Positions 9,801 to 17,895 of a stretch of 64,000 bases of DNA are shown here, in pieces. This stretch comes from DATKJY01 sp964540105 (GTDB lineage Bacteria; Zixibacteria; MSB-5A5; GN15; FEB-12), in contig CAZILL010000002.1 of assembly GCA_964540105.1 (NCBI GenBank), forward strand, positions 496,001 through 560,000. Reading direction: 5' to 3'. The notes beneath the pieces are model-generated. The model worked only from the letters and a program-made list of their open reading frames with translations, was not told the DNA's origin and did not search any database. The first letter of the stretch is position 1. Each line of letters opens with the position of its first letter. Both the position numbers and the translations under genes were made by a program.

Positions 9801-9829
9801 AGTATAGGAGGGGCAGATCACCAAGTCAA
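9801..9829 (-). promoter_or_regulatory. Sigma-70-like promoter of the globin gene
   Basis: On the minus strand TTGACT (9829-9824) is followed after 17 nt by TATACT (9806-9801). Transcription would start near 9794, giving a leader of about 60 nt to the start at 9736. Confidence 0.65.
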
Positions 9830-9898
9830 ACACTTTAATATAGACCAACATTCTCCAATACCACAGTTGGAAACCGAGCCCGTTTTCTCGTGTCGAAC

Positions 9899-9959
9899 CG
9901 TAGATACCTACGAAGCGACCTAACCCCAAGCGTGGGGTAGAGCAGGCTCGTCACCTGCT
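9899..9959. repeat. Cluster of three short hairpins, REP-like
   Basis: Within 61 nt are three inverted repeats: CGTAG/CTACG (9899-9912), CCCCA/TGGGG (9924-9937) and AGCAGG/CCTGCT (9941-9959). The stretch lies between two divergent promoters and has no coding potential. It is not a tRNA: no acceptor, anticodon or T-arm arrangement can be drawn. It may be a REP-type extragenic palindrome; the rest of the 9737-10074 gap holds only the two promoters. Confidence 0.4.
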
Positions 9960-9979
9960 AAATTCGCCCTGCAAACCGC

Positions 9980-10007
9980 TTGACTCCCCAGAGAGCTCAT
10001 CTATATT
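9980..10007 (+). promoter_or_regulatory. Sigma-70-like promoter of the malic enzyme gene
   Basis: TTGACT at 9980-9985, 16-nt spacer, TATATT at 10002-10007. A start near 10014 would give a leader of about 60 nt ending in the ribosome site AGGAG, 7-8 nt before the ATG at 10075. Confidence 0.6.
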
Positions 10008-10074
10008 GCGCTTGTGAAAATTGTAACAGCCCCCGGTAAATGCCGATTATGGCTGTCCTGATTAGGAGAATGAT

Positions 10075-12318
10075 ATGCTTATAACCAAACAACAGGCCCT
10101 CGACTATCATAGTCAGGGGAAATGCGGCAAGATTGAAGTCAACCCGACCAAACCGTGCACCACGCAGCTTGACCTTTCGCTTGCCTATACCCCCGGCGTC
10201 GCCCAGCCCTGTCTGGAAATCCATAAGAACCCCGCCGACGTTTACAAGTACACGGCCAAAGGGAATCTGGTCGCGGTAATTTCCAACGGCACCGCGGTCC
10301 TTGGTCTCGGCAACATTGGAGCTGCTGCCGGGAAACCGGTCATGGAAGGGAAGGGGGTCCTGTTCAAACGTTTTGCCGACATCGATGTGTTCGACATCGA
10401 ACTCAACACCGAAGATCCCGAAGAAGTTATACGCTGTTGCCAGATTCTCGAACCGACATTTGGAGGGATCAATCTCGAAGATATCAAAGGGCCCGAGTGT
10501 TTCCATATCGAAGAGACGCTCAAGAAGACGATGAAGATTCCGGTCTTTCACGACGATCAGCACGGGACCGCGATCATCTCTGCGGCTGCCTTGCTCAACG
10601 CTCTTGAAATCACCAAGAAGGATATAGCCAAAGTGCGCGTGGTCTTTTCCGGTGCCGGAGCCGCCGGCATTGCCTGTGCCAAGCTCTATTGCCGCCTGGG
10701 GGTACGCGCTGAGAACCTCCTCATGGTCGACACCAAGGGGGTGATGTATGAGGGGCGCGAGAGCTACAACAAGTACAAGCAGGAGTTTGTGCGCAAGACC
10801 GACGCCCGCTCGCTGGCCGATGCCATGAAAGAGGCCGATGTTTTTGTCGGCGTCTCGGTCAAGGATCTGGTCACGAAGGAGATGGTGCGCTCTATGGGGC
10901 GCGACCCGATCATCTTCGCGATGGCCAACCCTGACCCTGAGATCAGCTACCCTGACGCGTGCGACGCGCGTAAGGATCTGATCATGGCCACCGGTCGCTC
11001 CGATTATCCCAATCAGGTGAACAATGTCCTTGGCTTTCCGTTCATATTCCGTGGCGCGCTCGACGTGCATGCGACCGCCATCAACGAGGAGATGAAAGTC
11101 GCGGCGGTCCATGCCCTGGCCGATCTGGCCAAGCAGGACGTTCCCGAGGAGGTGGCCCAGGCCTACGAAGTCGAACACTTCAAGTTTGGACGCGATTACA
11201 TCATCCCCAAACCGTTCGACCCGCGCATACTTGTGTGGGAGTCCTCGGCGGTCGCCAAGGCCGCGATGGACACAGGCGTGGCGCTGCGAAAAGTCGACAT
11301 CGAAGAGTATAAACGCCAGCTCGGCAATCGCATCGGTCGCGGGCGAGTGATCATGAGCGCAATTCATGAAAAAGCCCGCAAAAGCCCGAAGCGGATAGTG
11401 TTCCCCGAAGGAAATTCGCGCCGTATTCTGCGTGCGGCCCACATTGTCTGGGAAGAGGGGATCGGCCGCCCGATCGTTCTTGGAGATCCTGAGGAGATCA
11501 AAATCGTCGCAGCACAAAACGACATTGAGCTTGAAGGCCTCACGGTCATCAATCCGATGACCTCTGACCGTCTTCCAAGCTACGCGCAGAAACTCTACGA
11601 ACTGCGTTGCCGGAAGGGGATCACCCTCGATAAAGCCAAATTCGTCATGGAAGATCGCACCTATTTCGGGATCATGATGCTTGAAATGGGGGACTGCGAC
11701 GCCGTGCTTTCGGGTGTGACTTCAGAGTACCCGACCACGATTCGGCCGGCCCTGCAGATTATCAAGCTCGCCTATGGCGTTAACCGCGTTTCCGGACTGT
11801 TTGCGATGATCCAGAAAGATAAGGTCTACATGTTCGCCGACACGACGGTAAATATCGATCCCAGTGCTGAGGAATTGGCCGAGATCGCCATTCTGGCGGC
11901 GAAAGTCGCGAAGCGGTTCAACATCGAGCCGAGGGTGGCGATGCTCTCGTTCTCGAATTTTGGCTCGGCGCAGCATCCCGAATCAGAGAAGGTGGCGAGG
12001 GCAACAGCAATCGTCAAGCAGCGTGCGCCAGAGCTGATGGTCGACGGGGAGATTCAAGCCGATGCGGCAGTCATGCCGGACTTTGTGAAGCGCTACTATC
12101 CGTTCTCGACTCTCAAAGATGCGGCCAATGTGTTTGTGTTCCCTGATCTCAATTCGGCCAATATTGCCTACAAACTTGCCCAGCGGGTCGGTAACCTCAT
12201 GGCGGTCGGCCCTATCCTGATGGGGCTTTCGAAGCCTGTTCATGTTCTGCATCGTACGCTCGAGACCAATGACATTGTCGACATGGCCGCCATCGCGGTT
12301 GTGGATGCTCAGAAATAG
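10075..12318 (+). CDS. maeB: NADP-dependent malic enzyme fused to a phosphotransacetylase-like domain
   Basis: A 747-residue protein that decarboxylates malate to pyruvate with reduction of NAD(P), linking the TCA cycle to pyruvate and NADPH supply. The N-terminal ~425 residues are malic enzyme: LAYTPGVAQPC, a conserved FHDDQHGTAI segment with metal-binding acidic residues, and a GAGAAGIACA nucleotide-binding loop. From about residue 430 a phosphotransacetylase-like domain follows (RIVFPEGNSRRILRAA; LGSAQHPESEKV-like segment), usually regulatory rather than catalytic in MaeB enzymes, where it can bind acetyl-CoA. Length matches the ~750-residue MaeB family. It has its own promoter and ribosome site and ends in a strong bidirectional terminator. 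Confidence 0.95.
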   Translation: MLITKQQALDYHSQGKCGKIEVNPTKPCTTQLDLSLAYTPGVAQPCLEIHKNPADVYKYTAKGNLVAVISNGTAVLGLGNIGAAAGKPVMEGKGVLFKRFADIDVFDIELNTEDPEEVIRCCQILEPTFGGINLEDIKGPECFHIEETLKKTMKIPVFHDDQHGTAIISAAALLNALEITKKDIAKVRVVFSGAGAAGIACAKLYCRLGVRAENLLMVDTKGVMYEGRESYNKYKQEFVRKTDARSLADAMKEADVFVGVSVKDLVTKEMVRSMGRDPIIFAMANPDPEISYPDACDARKDLIMATGRSDYPNQVNNVLGFPFIFRGALDVHATAINEEMKVAAVHALADLAKQDVPEEVAQAYEVEHFKFGRDYIIPKPFDPRILVWESSAVAKAAMDTGVALRKVDIEEYKRQLGNRIGRGRVIMSAIHEKARKSPKRIVFPEGNSRRILRAAHIVWEEGIGRPIVLGDPEEIKIVAAQNDIELEGLTVINPMTSDRLPSYAQKLYELRCRKGITLDKAKFVMEDRTYFGIMMLEMGDCDAVLSGVTSEYPTTIRPALQIIKLAYGVNRVSGLFAMIQKDKVYMFADTTVNIDPSAEELAEIAILAAKVAKRFNIEPRVAMLSFSNFGSAQHPESEKVARATAIVKQRAPELMVDGEIQADAAVMPDFVKRYYPFSTLKDAANVFVFPDLNSANIAYKLAQRVGNLMAVGPILMGLSKPVHVLHRTLETNDIVDMAAIAVVDAQK

Positions 12319-12342
12319 CCATCTGTTCGTTTAGGAAGAAGC

Positions 12343-12370
12343 AAGGCCGGTGAATGAATTCACCGGCCTT
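12343..12370. terminator. Bidirectional terminator between maeB and the HDOD-GAF gene
   Basis: A near-perfect 13-bp stem: AAGGCCGGTGAAT pairs with ATTCACCGGCCTT across 2 nt (in practice a small ATGAAT loop). It is followed by CTGTTT on the plus strand and preceded by AAGAAGC, so it can serve both converging genes. Confidence 0.75.
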
Positions 12371-12415
12371 CTGTTTACCAGGAAATCGGAAGTAGCGAGT
12401 TCGCTGACAAAATCT

Positions 12416-13951
12416 CTACGGCTTGAACGCCGTTGTGGCGAGCTTATCATCCTCCCGGGCGCGATACAGCTCGATCTCTTTACGCAGACGCAGGCGTTCG
12501 ATGGCGATCATTGCCTGGTTGACCACACCTGTGATCGAATGGACTCGATCATCGTTGACCGGTTCCGATGAATCGAGGTTACTCATCACCATCACCATGT
12601 CGACTTGGCCGTTGACCTCAAGGGGAAGGGTCACAAAGGACCGAAGCTTCAGGGCGGCTCGCTCTTCGGTAGTAACTGTCGGCGCGTAAATCGGCGAGTG
12701 AACATCAAGAATCGCGTGCGCCTGTCGGTTGGTCACCGTCTCCCCGATCACCCCGGCGGTGGTAGGGAGGCGCATCTCATAGACACTGTGCTGCGAATCA
12801 ACTCCGAAGCCGAGAATTCCGATAGCGACTTTCGCTTCGGCATCGATCTTGAATAGTATGGCCTTTCCGATTCCCATTCCTCGTATGGCAGCTTCCAACG
12901 TGATCTGGATGATCTCTTCTTCGGTCTGAGCGCGGCGGATCGCTTCTCCGGTTTCATGCATAATTGCCAGCTCTCGATTCCGCTCGTTTAGTAATTCCGA
13001 CACTTCGTTCAGGCCCGGCTGGAATTCACGGATGGTCGCGATCTTCCCTGTCGAAACTCCGTCGTGCGTGCCGACTGAAATATCCAGTTCCTTCGCGATC
13101 TCTCGAATCAGATTCGGAGCCAACTCCATGATGCGACATATCTGCACTTCCGAAATTCCCGCCAGATCGGCACAGGCCAGATATGTCCGCTGCATGAGTT
13201 CCTGGTTGTTTTCATTGGCCTCAATAGAGAGAGCGTCGTAAACCAAATCACTCAGGTAGACAAAGTCCACGAGCACATGCGGGCTCTTCTGTCGCGCGGT
13301 CATCCGCATGCGGTGATGATCGGTGATCGGTCGTGACAGTACTGGCGGAAGATTCCATTTGCGCGCCAGATGTCCGCCGATCTCGGTGTGATCTGCGCCG
13401 AACACGGTTCGCTCTGCGAATATCTGGTCTTCGCCTCCCGCGATTCGTTTCACCACGACGGCGTACTCCTCAGGGAACACGGTGGCGAGGATGGCGGTCC
13501 CGATGTCGTGCATGAACCCGGCGATGAACGCCTCTTCCGATGATTTGTAGCGGGCAGCCGAGGCGATCAGTTTTCCGATTACGCCGGTCGAGAGTGAACG
13601 GGTCCAGAATTGACAGAAGTCGAACTGTTTATGTTCGCCGAGTCCCTTCATCGTATCATAGAGGGCGAGCGAGATGACCACATTTTGAACGGTTCGAAAT
13701 CCCATCAGCGTGATGGCCTGCGTTACCGTCGAGACTCTGCTTGCGTACTCGGCGTAGAACGCCGAATTGGCGATCCGAAGAATTTTCGATGTCAGGGTAT
13801 GATCCGACAGAACAATATTTGCCAGGTCAGCAACCGAGGATTTTGGGTTCTCCGAGATTTCTCGTACCCGCACAATGATCTGCGGGATGGACGGCATCAC
13901 CGCGCACTCTTCGATCTTCTTTAGCGTCTCCTGCCGGCCGACCATGGTCAT
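12416..13951 (-). CDS. HDOD domain protein with C-terminal GAF domain
   Basis: A 511-residue cytoplasmic signalling protein. The HDOD domain (about 10-215) begins PSIPQIIVRVREISENP and keeps an HD pair (FMHDIGTAI), but HDOD proteins as a family are usually not active phosphodiesterases; they act in regulation of motility, competence or stress. After a linker with helical LNERNRELAIMHETGEAIRR, a GAF domain (about 340-490) may bind a small ligand. The start has GAGGA about 9 nt upstream. It begins 2 nt after the second HDOD gene (13954-14829), so the two are probably co-transcribed and act together. Confidence 0.87.
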   Translation of the reverse strand: MTMVGRQETLKKIEECAVMPSIPQIIVRVREISENPKSSVADLANIVLSDHTLTSKILRIANSAFYAEYASRVSTVTQAITLMGFRTVQNVVISLALYDTMKGLGEHKQFDFCQFWTRSLSTGVIGKLIASAARYKSSEEAFIAGFMHDIGTAILATVFPEEYAVVVKRIAGGEDQIFAERTVFGADHTEIGGHLARKWNLPPVLSRPITDHHRMRMTARQKSPHVLVDFVYLSDLVYDALSIEANENNQELMQRTYLACADLAGISEVQICRIMELAPNLIREIAKELDISVGTHDGVSTGKIATIREFQPGLNEVSELLNERNRELAIMHETGEAIRRAQTEEEIIQITLEAAIRGMGIGKAILFKIDAEAKVAIGILGFGVDSQHSVYEMRLPTTAGVIGETVTNRQAHAILDVHSPIYAPTVTTEERAALKLRSFVTLPLEVNGQVDMVMVMSNLDSSEPVNDDRVHSITGVVNQAMIAIERLRLRKEIELYRAREDDKLATTAFKP

Positions 13952-13953
13952 GA

Positions 13954-14829
13954 TTAGTTTTCCTCGAAGAGTTGTCTTTCTTTATGATAGTGAGTCCGCA
14001 GTTCCTCGATCAATTCCGTGAGCAGGTCGCTGCCGAATTGCATACGTCGCACCAACGGGAGCGACAGGAGGTCCGGTTCGCTGAAATCATGATACCCGAC
14101 TCCGATTTTCTTGGACAGGTGATTGGCGAAATGAACAACTTCTGCGATTGAGGCCGAACTTTCCGAGGGATCAATTTCCGGCGAGTGGTGTCCGTACACT
14201 CCGTTTGCCAGCGGCAGTGGGAAGTGCCATTTGTTGAGCACGATCAAACCAACGTCGACGTGATCGAACCCCAGTTTCTCGGTTTCGACCAGGTGAAAAC
14301 TGAGCTGATCAGCCTCAACGGATTTCACGATGCCATCGTACACAGCGCCGAGCTTCTGCCCCAGGATCATCTTGCCGATATCGTGCAGCAGGCCGACAAT
14401 GAAAATCTCTTCGATCTGCGGGTGATGGATTCGATTCCCGATCAGCCGACAGGCCATGGCGCAGGCCAGGGAGTGATCCCACAGCTTTTGATCTGATTTC
14501 TCGTTTCCCTTCTTCTTGTAAAGCGAATGCGTCGAAGTCGCCAAGACCATTGATCGCAGCGTGTAGAAGCCGAGGATGAGGATCGCCTCTCGGAGGGAGC
14601 TCACGGCTTTCGAGCGGCCGTAGAACGATGAATTGGAGAGTTTCAGCACTTTGGCAGTGAGCGCCTGATCAGAGGCGAGCACTTTCCCGAGGTCCTCGAT
14701 ATTGGCGTTCAGATTTGTCGTCAAGCCCATCACGGCCGAGACGACTTTCGGCGACGCGGGCAGCTCACCCAGCGTGGAAGTTATTTTTTCCAGCATCCAG
14801 TTTTGACTGGAAACCTGAGGCATAGTCAT
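13954..14829 (-). CDS. HDOD domain protein
   Basis: A single-domain HDOD protein of about 291 residues. The core (about 15-220) shows LPASPKVVSAVMGL, QALTAKVLKLSNSSFY and LLHDIGKMILG, characteristic of the family. The start is uncertain: TTG at 14838, ATG at 14829 or ATG at 14823; ATG 14829 is used because GAAGG lies 11 nt upstream. It is the first gene of a two-gene minus-strand unit with the HDOD-GAF protein and is divergent from mreB. The output of the pair cannot be told from the sequence. Confidence 0.85.
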   Translation of the reverse strand: MTMPQVSSQNWMLEKITSTLGELPASPKVVSAVMGLTTNLNANIEDLGKVLASDQALTAKVLKLSNSSFYGRSKAVSSLREAILILGFYTLRSMVLATSTHSLYKKKGNEKSDQKLWDHSLACAMACRLIGNRIHHPQIEEIFIVGLLHDIGKMILGQKLGAVYDGIVKSVEADQLSFHLVETEKLGFDHVDVGLIVLNKWHFPLPLANGVYGHHSPEIDPSESSASIAEVVHFANHLSKKIGVGYHDFSEPDLLSLPLVRRMQFGSDLLTELIEELRTHYHKERQLFEEN

Positions 14830-14956
14830 GCAGTCCAAAGCCTTCTACTCAACACAACCCCCCGTCATGTAACGATAATCCCTATATCGGAGCCGATCCC
14901 GAAAACTTCAGGAACACTTCTGTCCGGTCGCTTTCGTGCGACCTCCATTTTTTTAA

Positions 14957-14985
14957 TTGCCCCCGCTTCAAAATCTCCCTACACT
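14957..14985 (+). promoter_or_regulatory. Sigma-70-like promoter of mreB
   Basis: TTGCCC at 14957-14962, 17-nt spacer, TACACT at 14980-14985, giving a leader of about 50 nt. The -35 box is imperfect, so this is a moderate call. Confidence 0.45.
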
Positions 14986-15042
14986 GCTTCCTGTATCTGA
15001 GTCAGGACGACATGACGTCGTACATGCGAGCAAAGGAATTTT

Positions 15043-16071
15043 GTGTCTTTTTTTGATGTACTCTCCAATGATATAGGCATTGATCTCGGGACAGCCAACA
15101 CGCTTGTCTACGTGCGGAATCAGGGGATCGTTCTCAACGAACCATCGGTCGTGGCGGTCGAAAAGAGCACGGGGAAGGTTCTGGCCATCGGCTCCGCGGC
15201 CAAGGAGATGATGGGTCGCACGCCGGGCGGCATTGAAGCTGTTCGTCCCCTTAAGGACGGCGTGATCGCTGACTTCGAGATTTCTGAAAAACTGATCGCT
15301 GATTTTCTCAGGCGGGTCGTTAAGCACAAGTATCTGATGAAACCCAGGGTCGTCATCTCTGTCCCCTCCGGTATCACCGAAGTCGAAAAGCGGGCTGTTC
15401 GCGATTCTGCTGAAAACGCCGGTGCGCGTGAAGTGTATCTGCTGCAGGAGCCGATGGCGGCCGCCATCGGGGTTGGTCTGCCTGTTGATCAGCCGACCGG
15501 CATCATGGTCATCGACATTGGCGGAGGGACGTCGGAAATCGCCGTGATTGCGCTCAACGGGATTGTCAATGACACCTCGATTCGTGTGGCCGGGGACGAA
15601 TTCAACGACGCCATCGTCAATTACTTGAAGAAGAATTACAACCTCCTCATCGGCGAGTTGACAGCCGAAGATATCAAGATCAGACTCGGTTCCGCTTTTG
15701 CGCTGGAGAAGGAACTTTCTATGGATGTTCGCGGGCGCGATCTGGTTGCCGGCGTTCCCAAGAATCTCAAGATTTCGTCTGTGCAAATACGCGAGGCGCT
15801 CTCGGAGACGGTTGACATTGTTGTCGAAGCAGTGCGCCAGACCCTTGAGCAAACACCACCTGAGCTTGCTTCGGACATTCTTGAACGGGGGATAATACTC
15901 ACCGGGGGCGGAGCGCTTCTGCGCAATCTCGACAAGCGCCTCAGGCAGGAAACCAATCTTCCGGTCAACGTAGCTGAAGATCCCCTCACGTGTGTTGTTC
16001 GCGGCACAGGTAAGGTGCTCGAGAACTTCGAAAAATACGCCAAAGTCCTCGAGAAGAGCCGCAAAGACTAA
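15043..16071 (+). CDS. mreB: Rod shape-determining protein MreB
   Basis: A 342-residue bacterial actin that forms membrane-associated filaments guiding sidewall peptidoglycan synthesis. Family marks: N-terminal IGIDLGTANTLVYV (phosphate 1 loop), VISVPSGITEVEKRAV, VIDIGGGTSEIAVI (phosphate 2), and GIILTGGGALLRNLD (adenosine region). The start is GTG at 15043 with AAAGGAA about 6 nt upstream. Unlike many genomes no mreC or mreD follows; a terminator-like hairpin and an ECF sigma gene come next, so mreB appears to be a single-gene unit here. Confidence 0.97.
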   Translation: MSFFDVLSNDIGIDLGTANTLVYVRNQGIVLNEPSVVAVEKSTGKVLAIGSAAKEMMGRTPGGIEAVRPLKDGVIADFEISEKLIADFLRRVVKHKYLMKPRVVISVPSGITEVEKRAVRDSAENAGAREVYLLQEPMAAAIGVGLPVDQPTGIMVIDIGGGTSEIAVIALNGIVNDTSIRVAGDEFNDAIVNYLKKNYNLLIGELTAEDIKIRLGSAFALEKELSMDVRGRDLVAGVPKNLKISSVQIREALSETVDIVVEAVRQTLEQTPPELASDILERGIILTGGGALLRNLDKRLRQETNLPVNVAEDPLTCVVRGTGKVLENFEKYAKVLEKSRKD

Positions 16072-16097
16072 GACTTCGGCAGAGTTCGAGGTTCTCG

Positions 16098-16123
16098 CGG
16101 AGCAGGTATCCGACTCCGTTTTT
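16098..16123 (+). terminator. Rho-independent terminator of mreB
   Basis: CGGAG (16098-16102) pairs with CTCCG (16114-16118), with an additional inner GG/CC pair, followed directly by TTTTT (16119-16123). Confidence 0.6.
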
Positions 16124-16187
16124 CCAACGATCCTCCATAATTAATCTTTTTCTGGATTCATCTGTCTTACCCTCAGAAATTGATGCG

Positions 16188-16751
16188 ATGGATGAAGCCA
16201 GTGACGACCAGATACGCCAACTTGTTGACAGAGCCCGCAAAGGGGAGAAACAGGCGTTTTCGGAACTGGTGAAACTACACATGAATACAATTGTCGCACT
16301 AACTCATCGTATGACCGGCAGTCGTGACAGCGCTCTCGATCTTGCACAGGAGACGTTTCTGGCCGCCTGGAGAAACCTGTCAGGATTTCGCGGGGATTCC
16401 CGCTTTGAAAGCTGGCTCTACCGCATCGCTGTGAACAAGACTGTCAACTTCCTGCAGTTGCATCACTCTGTCCCCCTTGATGATTCCACCGCTTCGATTC
16501 TTCTGGCCTCCGAGACCCAAAGCCCGGACCGACAACTCGAGCAGTCACAGTTGCGCGACGAAATCCTCGATTTCATGCACACGCTGCCGATTCAGCAGCG
16601 CCTTGTCTTCGAGCTTCGCTTTTATCGTCAGCTTTCTTTCTCCGAGATCGCCGACTCGACCGGCAAAGCACTCGGCACGGTCAAGACCCTCTACCGTGAG
16701 GCGGTCGCGAAGCTTCGTACTTTCGCAACGACCCGAGGTCTATGTCCATGA
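16188..16751 (+). CDS. ECF-family RNA polymerase sigma factor
   Basis: A 187-residue sigma factor with only regions 2 and 4. Region 2 (about 20-90) includes DLAQETFLAAWRNLSGFRG and FESWLYRIAVN; region 4 (about 125-180) includes LPIQQRLVFELRFYRQLSFS and a helix-turn-helix GTVKTLYREA. It directs transcription of a small regulon, probably for envelope stress. The anti-sigma gene overlaps its 3' end, and two periplasmic Spy/CpxP-like proteins follow, so the four genes form a signalling operon. There is no clear Shine-Dalgarno before the ATG at 16188. Confidence 0.93.
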   Translation: MDEASDDQIRQLVDRARKGEKQAFSELVKLHMNTIVALTHRMTGSRDSALDLAQETFLAAWRNLSGFRGDSRFESWLYRIAVNKTVNFLQLHHSVPLDDSTASILLASETQSPDRQLEQSQLRDEILDFMHTLPIQQRLVFELRFYRQLSFSEIADSTGKALGTVKTLYREAVAKLRTFATTRGLCP

Positions 16752-17314
16752 CCTGCGAGGATTGCCAAGAGCTGGTCGTTGAGAGCTTCGGTCTATCCGA
16801 ACTTCCAGCCGATTGCCTCGAACATCTGCAATCATGCACTGCTTGCGGCCTATTTCGGGCAGAGCTTGAAACTCTGCGGCATCGGTTTGGCGATGAGTCG
16901 CTCTTCGGATTGACCGAGCGAGAGTCTGTCCACTTCCTCGACAGCCTCTCCTCTACTATCGATTCACCTCATGTTACCGACATTCGCCCGCGCTTTTCAT
17001 TTCGTCGCTTCATGGTGGCCGCTGCGGTTCTCCTTGTCGTTGGCGCCGGGGGGCTGAGTGTCTGGTACACATCCGACTCCGAGAGAGCTGAATGGGGCAT
17101 GGTTCACCTCGACTCTGCGTCTGACAGCCTGCTGGCGTTCGCGGTCGATCTGCCCGATGACACCCTTGGACTTAGTGATCGCGACGTGCAGATCCTCTTG
17201 AGAGACCTGAGCCAGAGTCGCGGTTTTGAGGCGACGGAATCGCTTCTCGACGATCTTACTGAAGATGAAATGAAATATCTGGAGAAGAACCTCAACACGG
17301 GGGATATCCTGTGA
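16742..17314 (+). CDS. Zinc-finger membrane anti-sigma factor
   Basis: A 190-residue protein. The N-terminal region has an anti-sigma zinc-finger pattern (CEDC at about 5-8, then HLQSCTAC at about 28-35), a linker, one TM segment (about 82-103, FMVAAAVLLVVGAGGLSVWY) and a periplasmic tail of about 85 residues rich in acidic residues (DLPDDTLGLSDRD). It should hold the upstream sigma factor inactive at the membrane. The start may be ATG 16742 or ATG 16748; the latter gives a 4-nt ATGA overlap with the sigma stop. Its own stop overlaps the next start (GTGA). Confidence 0.85.
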   Translation: MSMTCEDCQELVVESFGLSELPADCLEHLQSCTACGLFRAELETLRHRFGDESLFGLTERESVHFLDSLSSTIDSPHVTDIRPRFSFRRFMVAAAVLLVVGAGGLSVWYTSDSERAEWGMVHLDSASDSLLAFAVDLPDDTLGLSDRDVQILLRDLSQSRGFEATESLLDDLTEDEMKYLEKNLNTGDIL

Positions 17315-17868
17315 AACGTCTCACTCTTCTTTTCAGCGTATTGGCGCTCGTGCTGTCGGGAGCCGCTCTGTACGGTCAGCCCTCCGATCCTCTGGACAGC
17401 GGCGTCATGCCGCAACGAATGGGGAAGGGTCCACGCCTGGGGCGCATGGAACCGGAGCAGCGGCGCAAGTATGTCGAGCAATTCCGCCTGTTGAAACTGC
17501 TCGAACTTCTCGACTTGAAAGAGGAACAGGAAGCGAAGTTCATCGAGTCCTTCCGCTCAATGCGCCGCCAGCAACGCAAGATCGAACAGGATCGGGCCGA
17601 GCTTATGCAGGAGATCTCAGAGGAGCTTGAAAGGAATCGGGTCGACGATGCTCGGATCATTTCCGCTGCCGACCAGTTGCTTGCTCTCGACGAAAGGCGG
17701 CGTGAGGTGATGGCCAATTTCCTGGGGAAGGCTCGCACGCTTCTTACTCCGGAGCAGGTGGCACGACTCATCCTTTTTCAAGAGCGTTTTGAACTTGAGT
17801 TGCTCGAGCGGGTCCGCGAATTCCGGGACCGCACGCCCGCTCCTCAACCGATGCCAGAGAAACCGTGA
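17311..17868 (+). CDS. Exported coiled-coil protein, Spy/CpxP-like
   Basis: A 185-residue protein with a signal peptide (about 1-22, ending ALYGQ), starting at GTG that overlaps the anti-sigma stop by 4 nt. The mature part is charged and helical, with LDLKEEQEAKFIESFRSMRR and LTPEQVARLILFQERFE; the LTPEQ motif near the C-terminus is like the LTxxQ repeats of Spy/CpxP proteins. It probably forms a periplasmic helical hairpin and may sense misfolded proteins or metal and signal to the anti-sigma factor. That role is inferred from position only. Confidence 0.75.
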   Translation: MKRLTLLFSVLALVLSGAALYGQPSDPLDSGVMPQRMGKGPRLGRMEPEQRRKYVEQFRLLKLLELLDLKEEQEAKFIESFRSMRRQQRKIEQDRAELMQEISEELERNRVDDARIISAADQLLALDERRREVMANFLGKARTLLTPEQVARLILFQERFELELLERVREFRDRTPAPQPMPEKP

Positions 17869-17895
17869 CAATTACCAATAACAGGAGGTATACAC

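Noticed and set aside
9921..9975. Possible tRNA-like structure
   Set aside because: Short stems are present but no seven-base acceptor stem, anticodon arm or TTC-type T loop can be formed.
9997..11517. 506-codon minus-strand frame opposite maeB
   Set aside because: Shadow of maeB: the plus frame has full family motifs, while the antisense frame has none and low-complexity composition.
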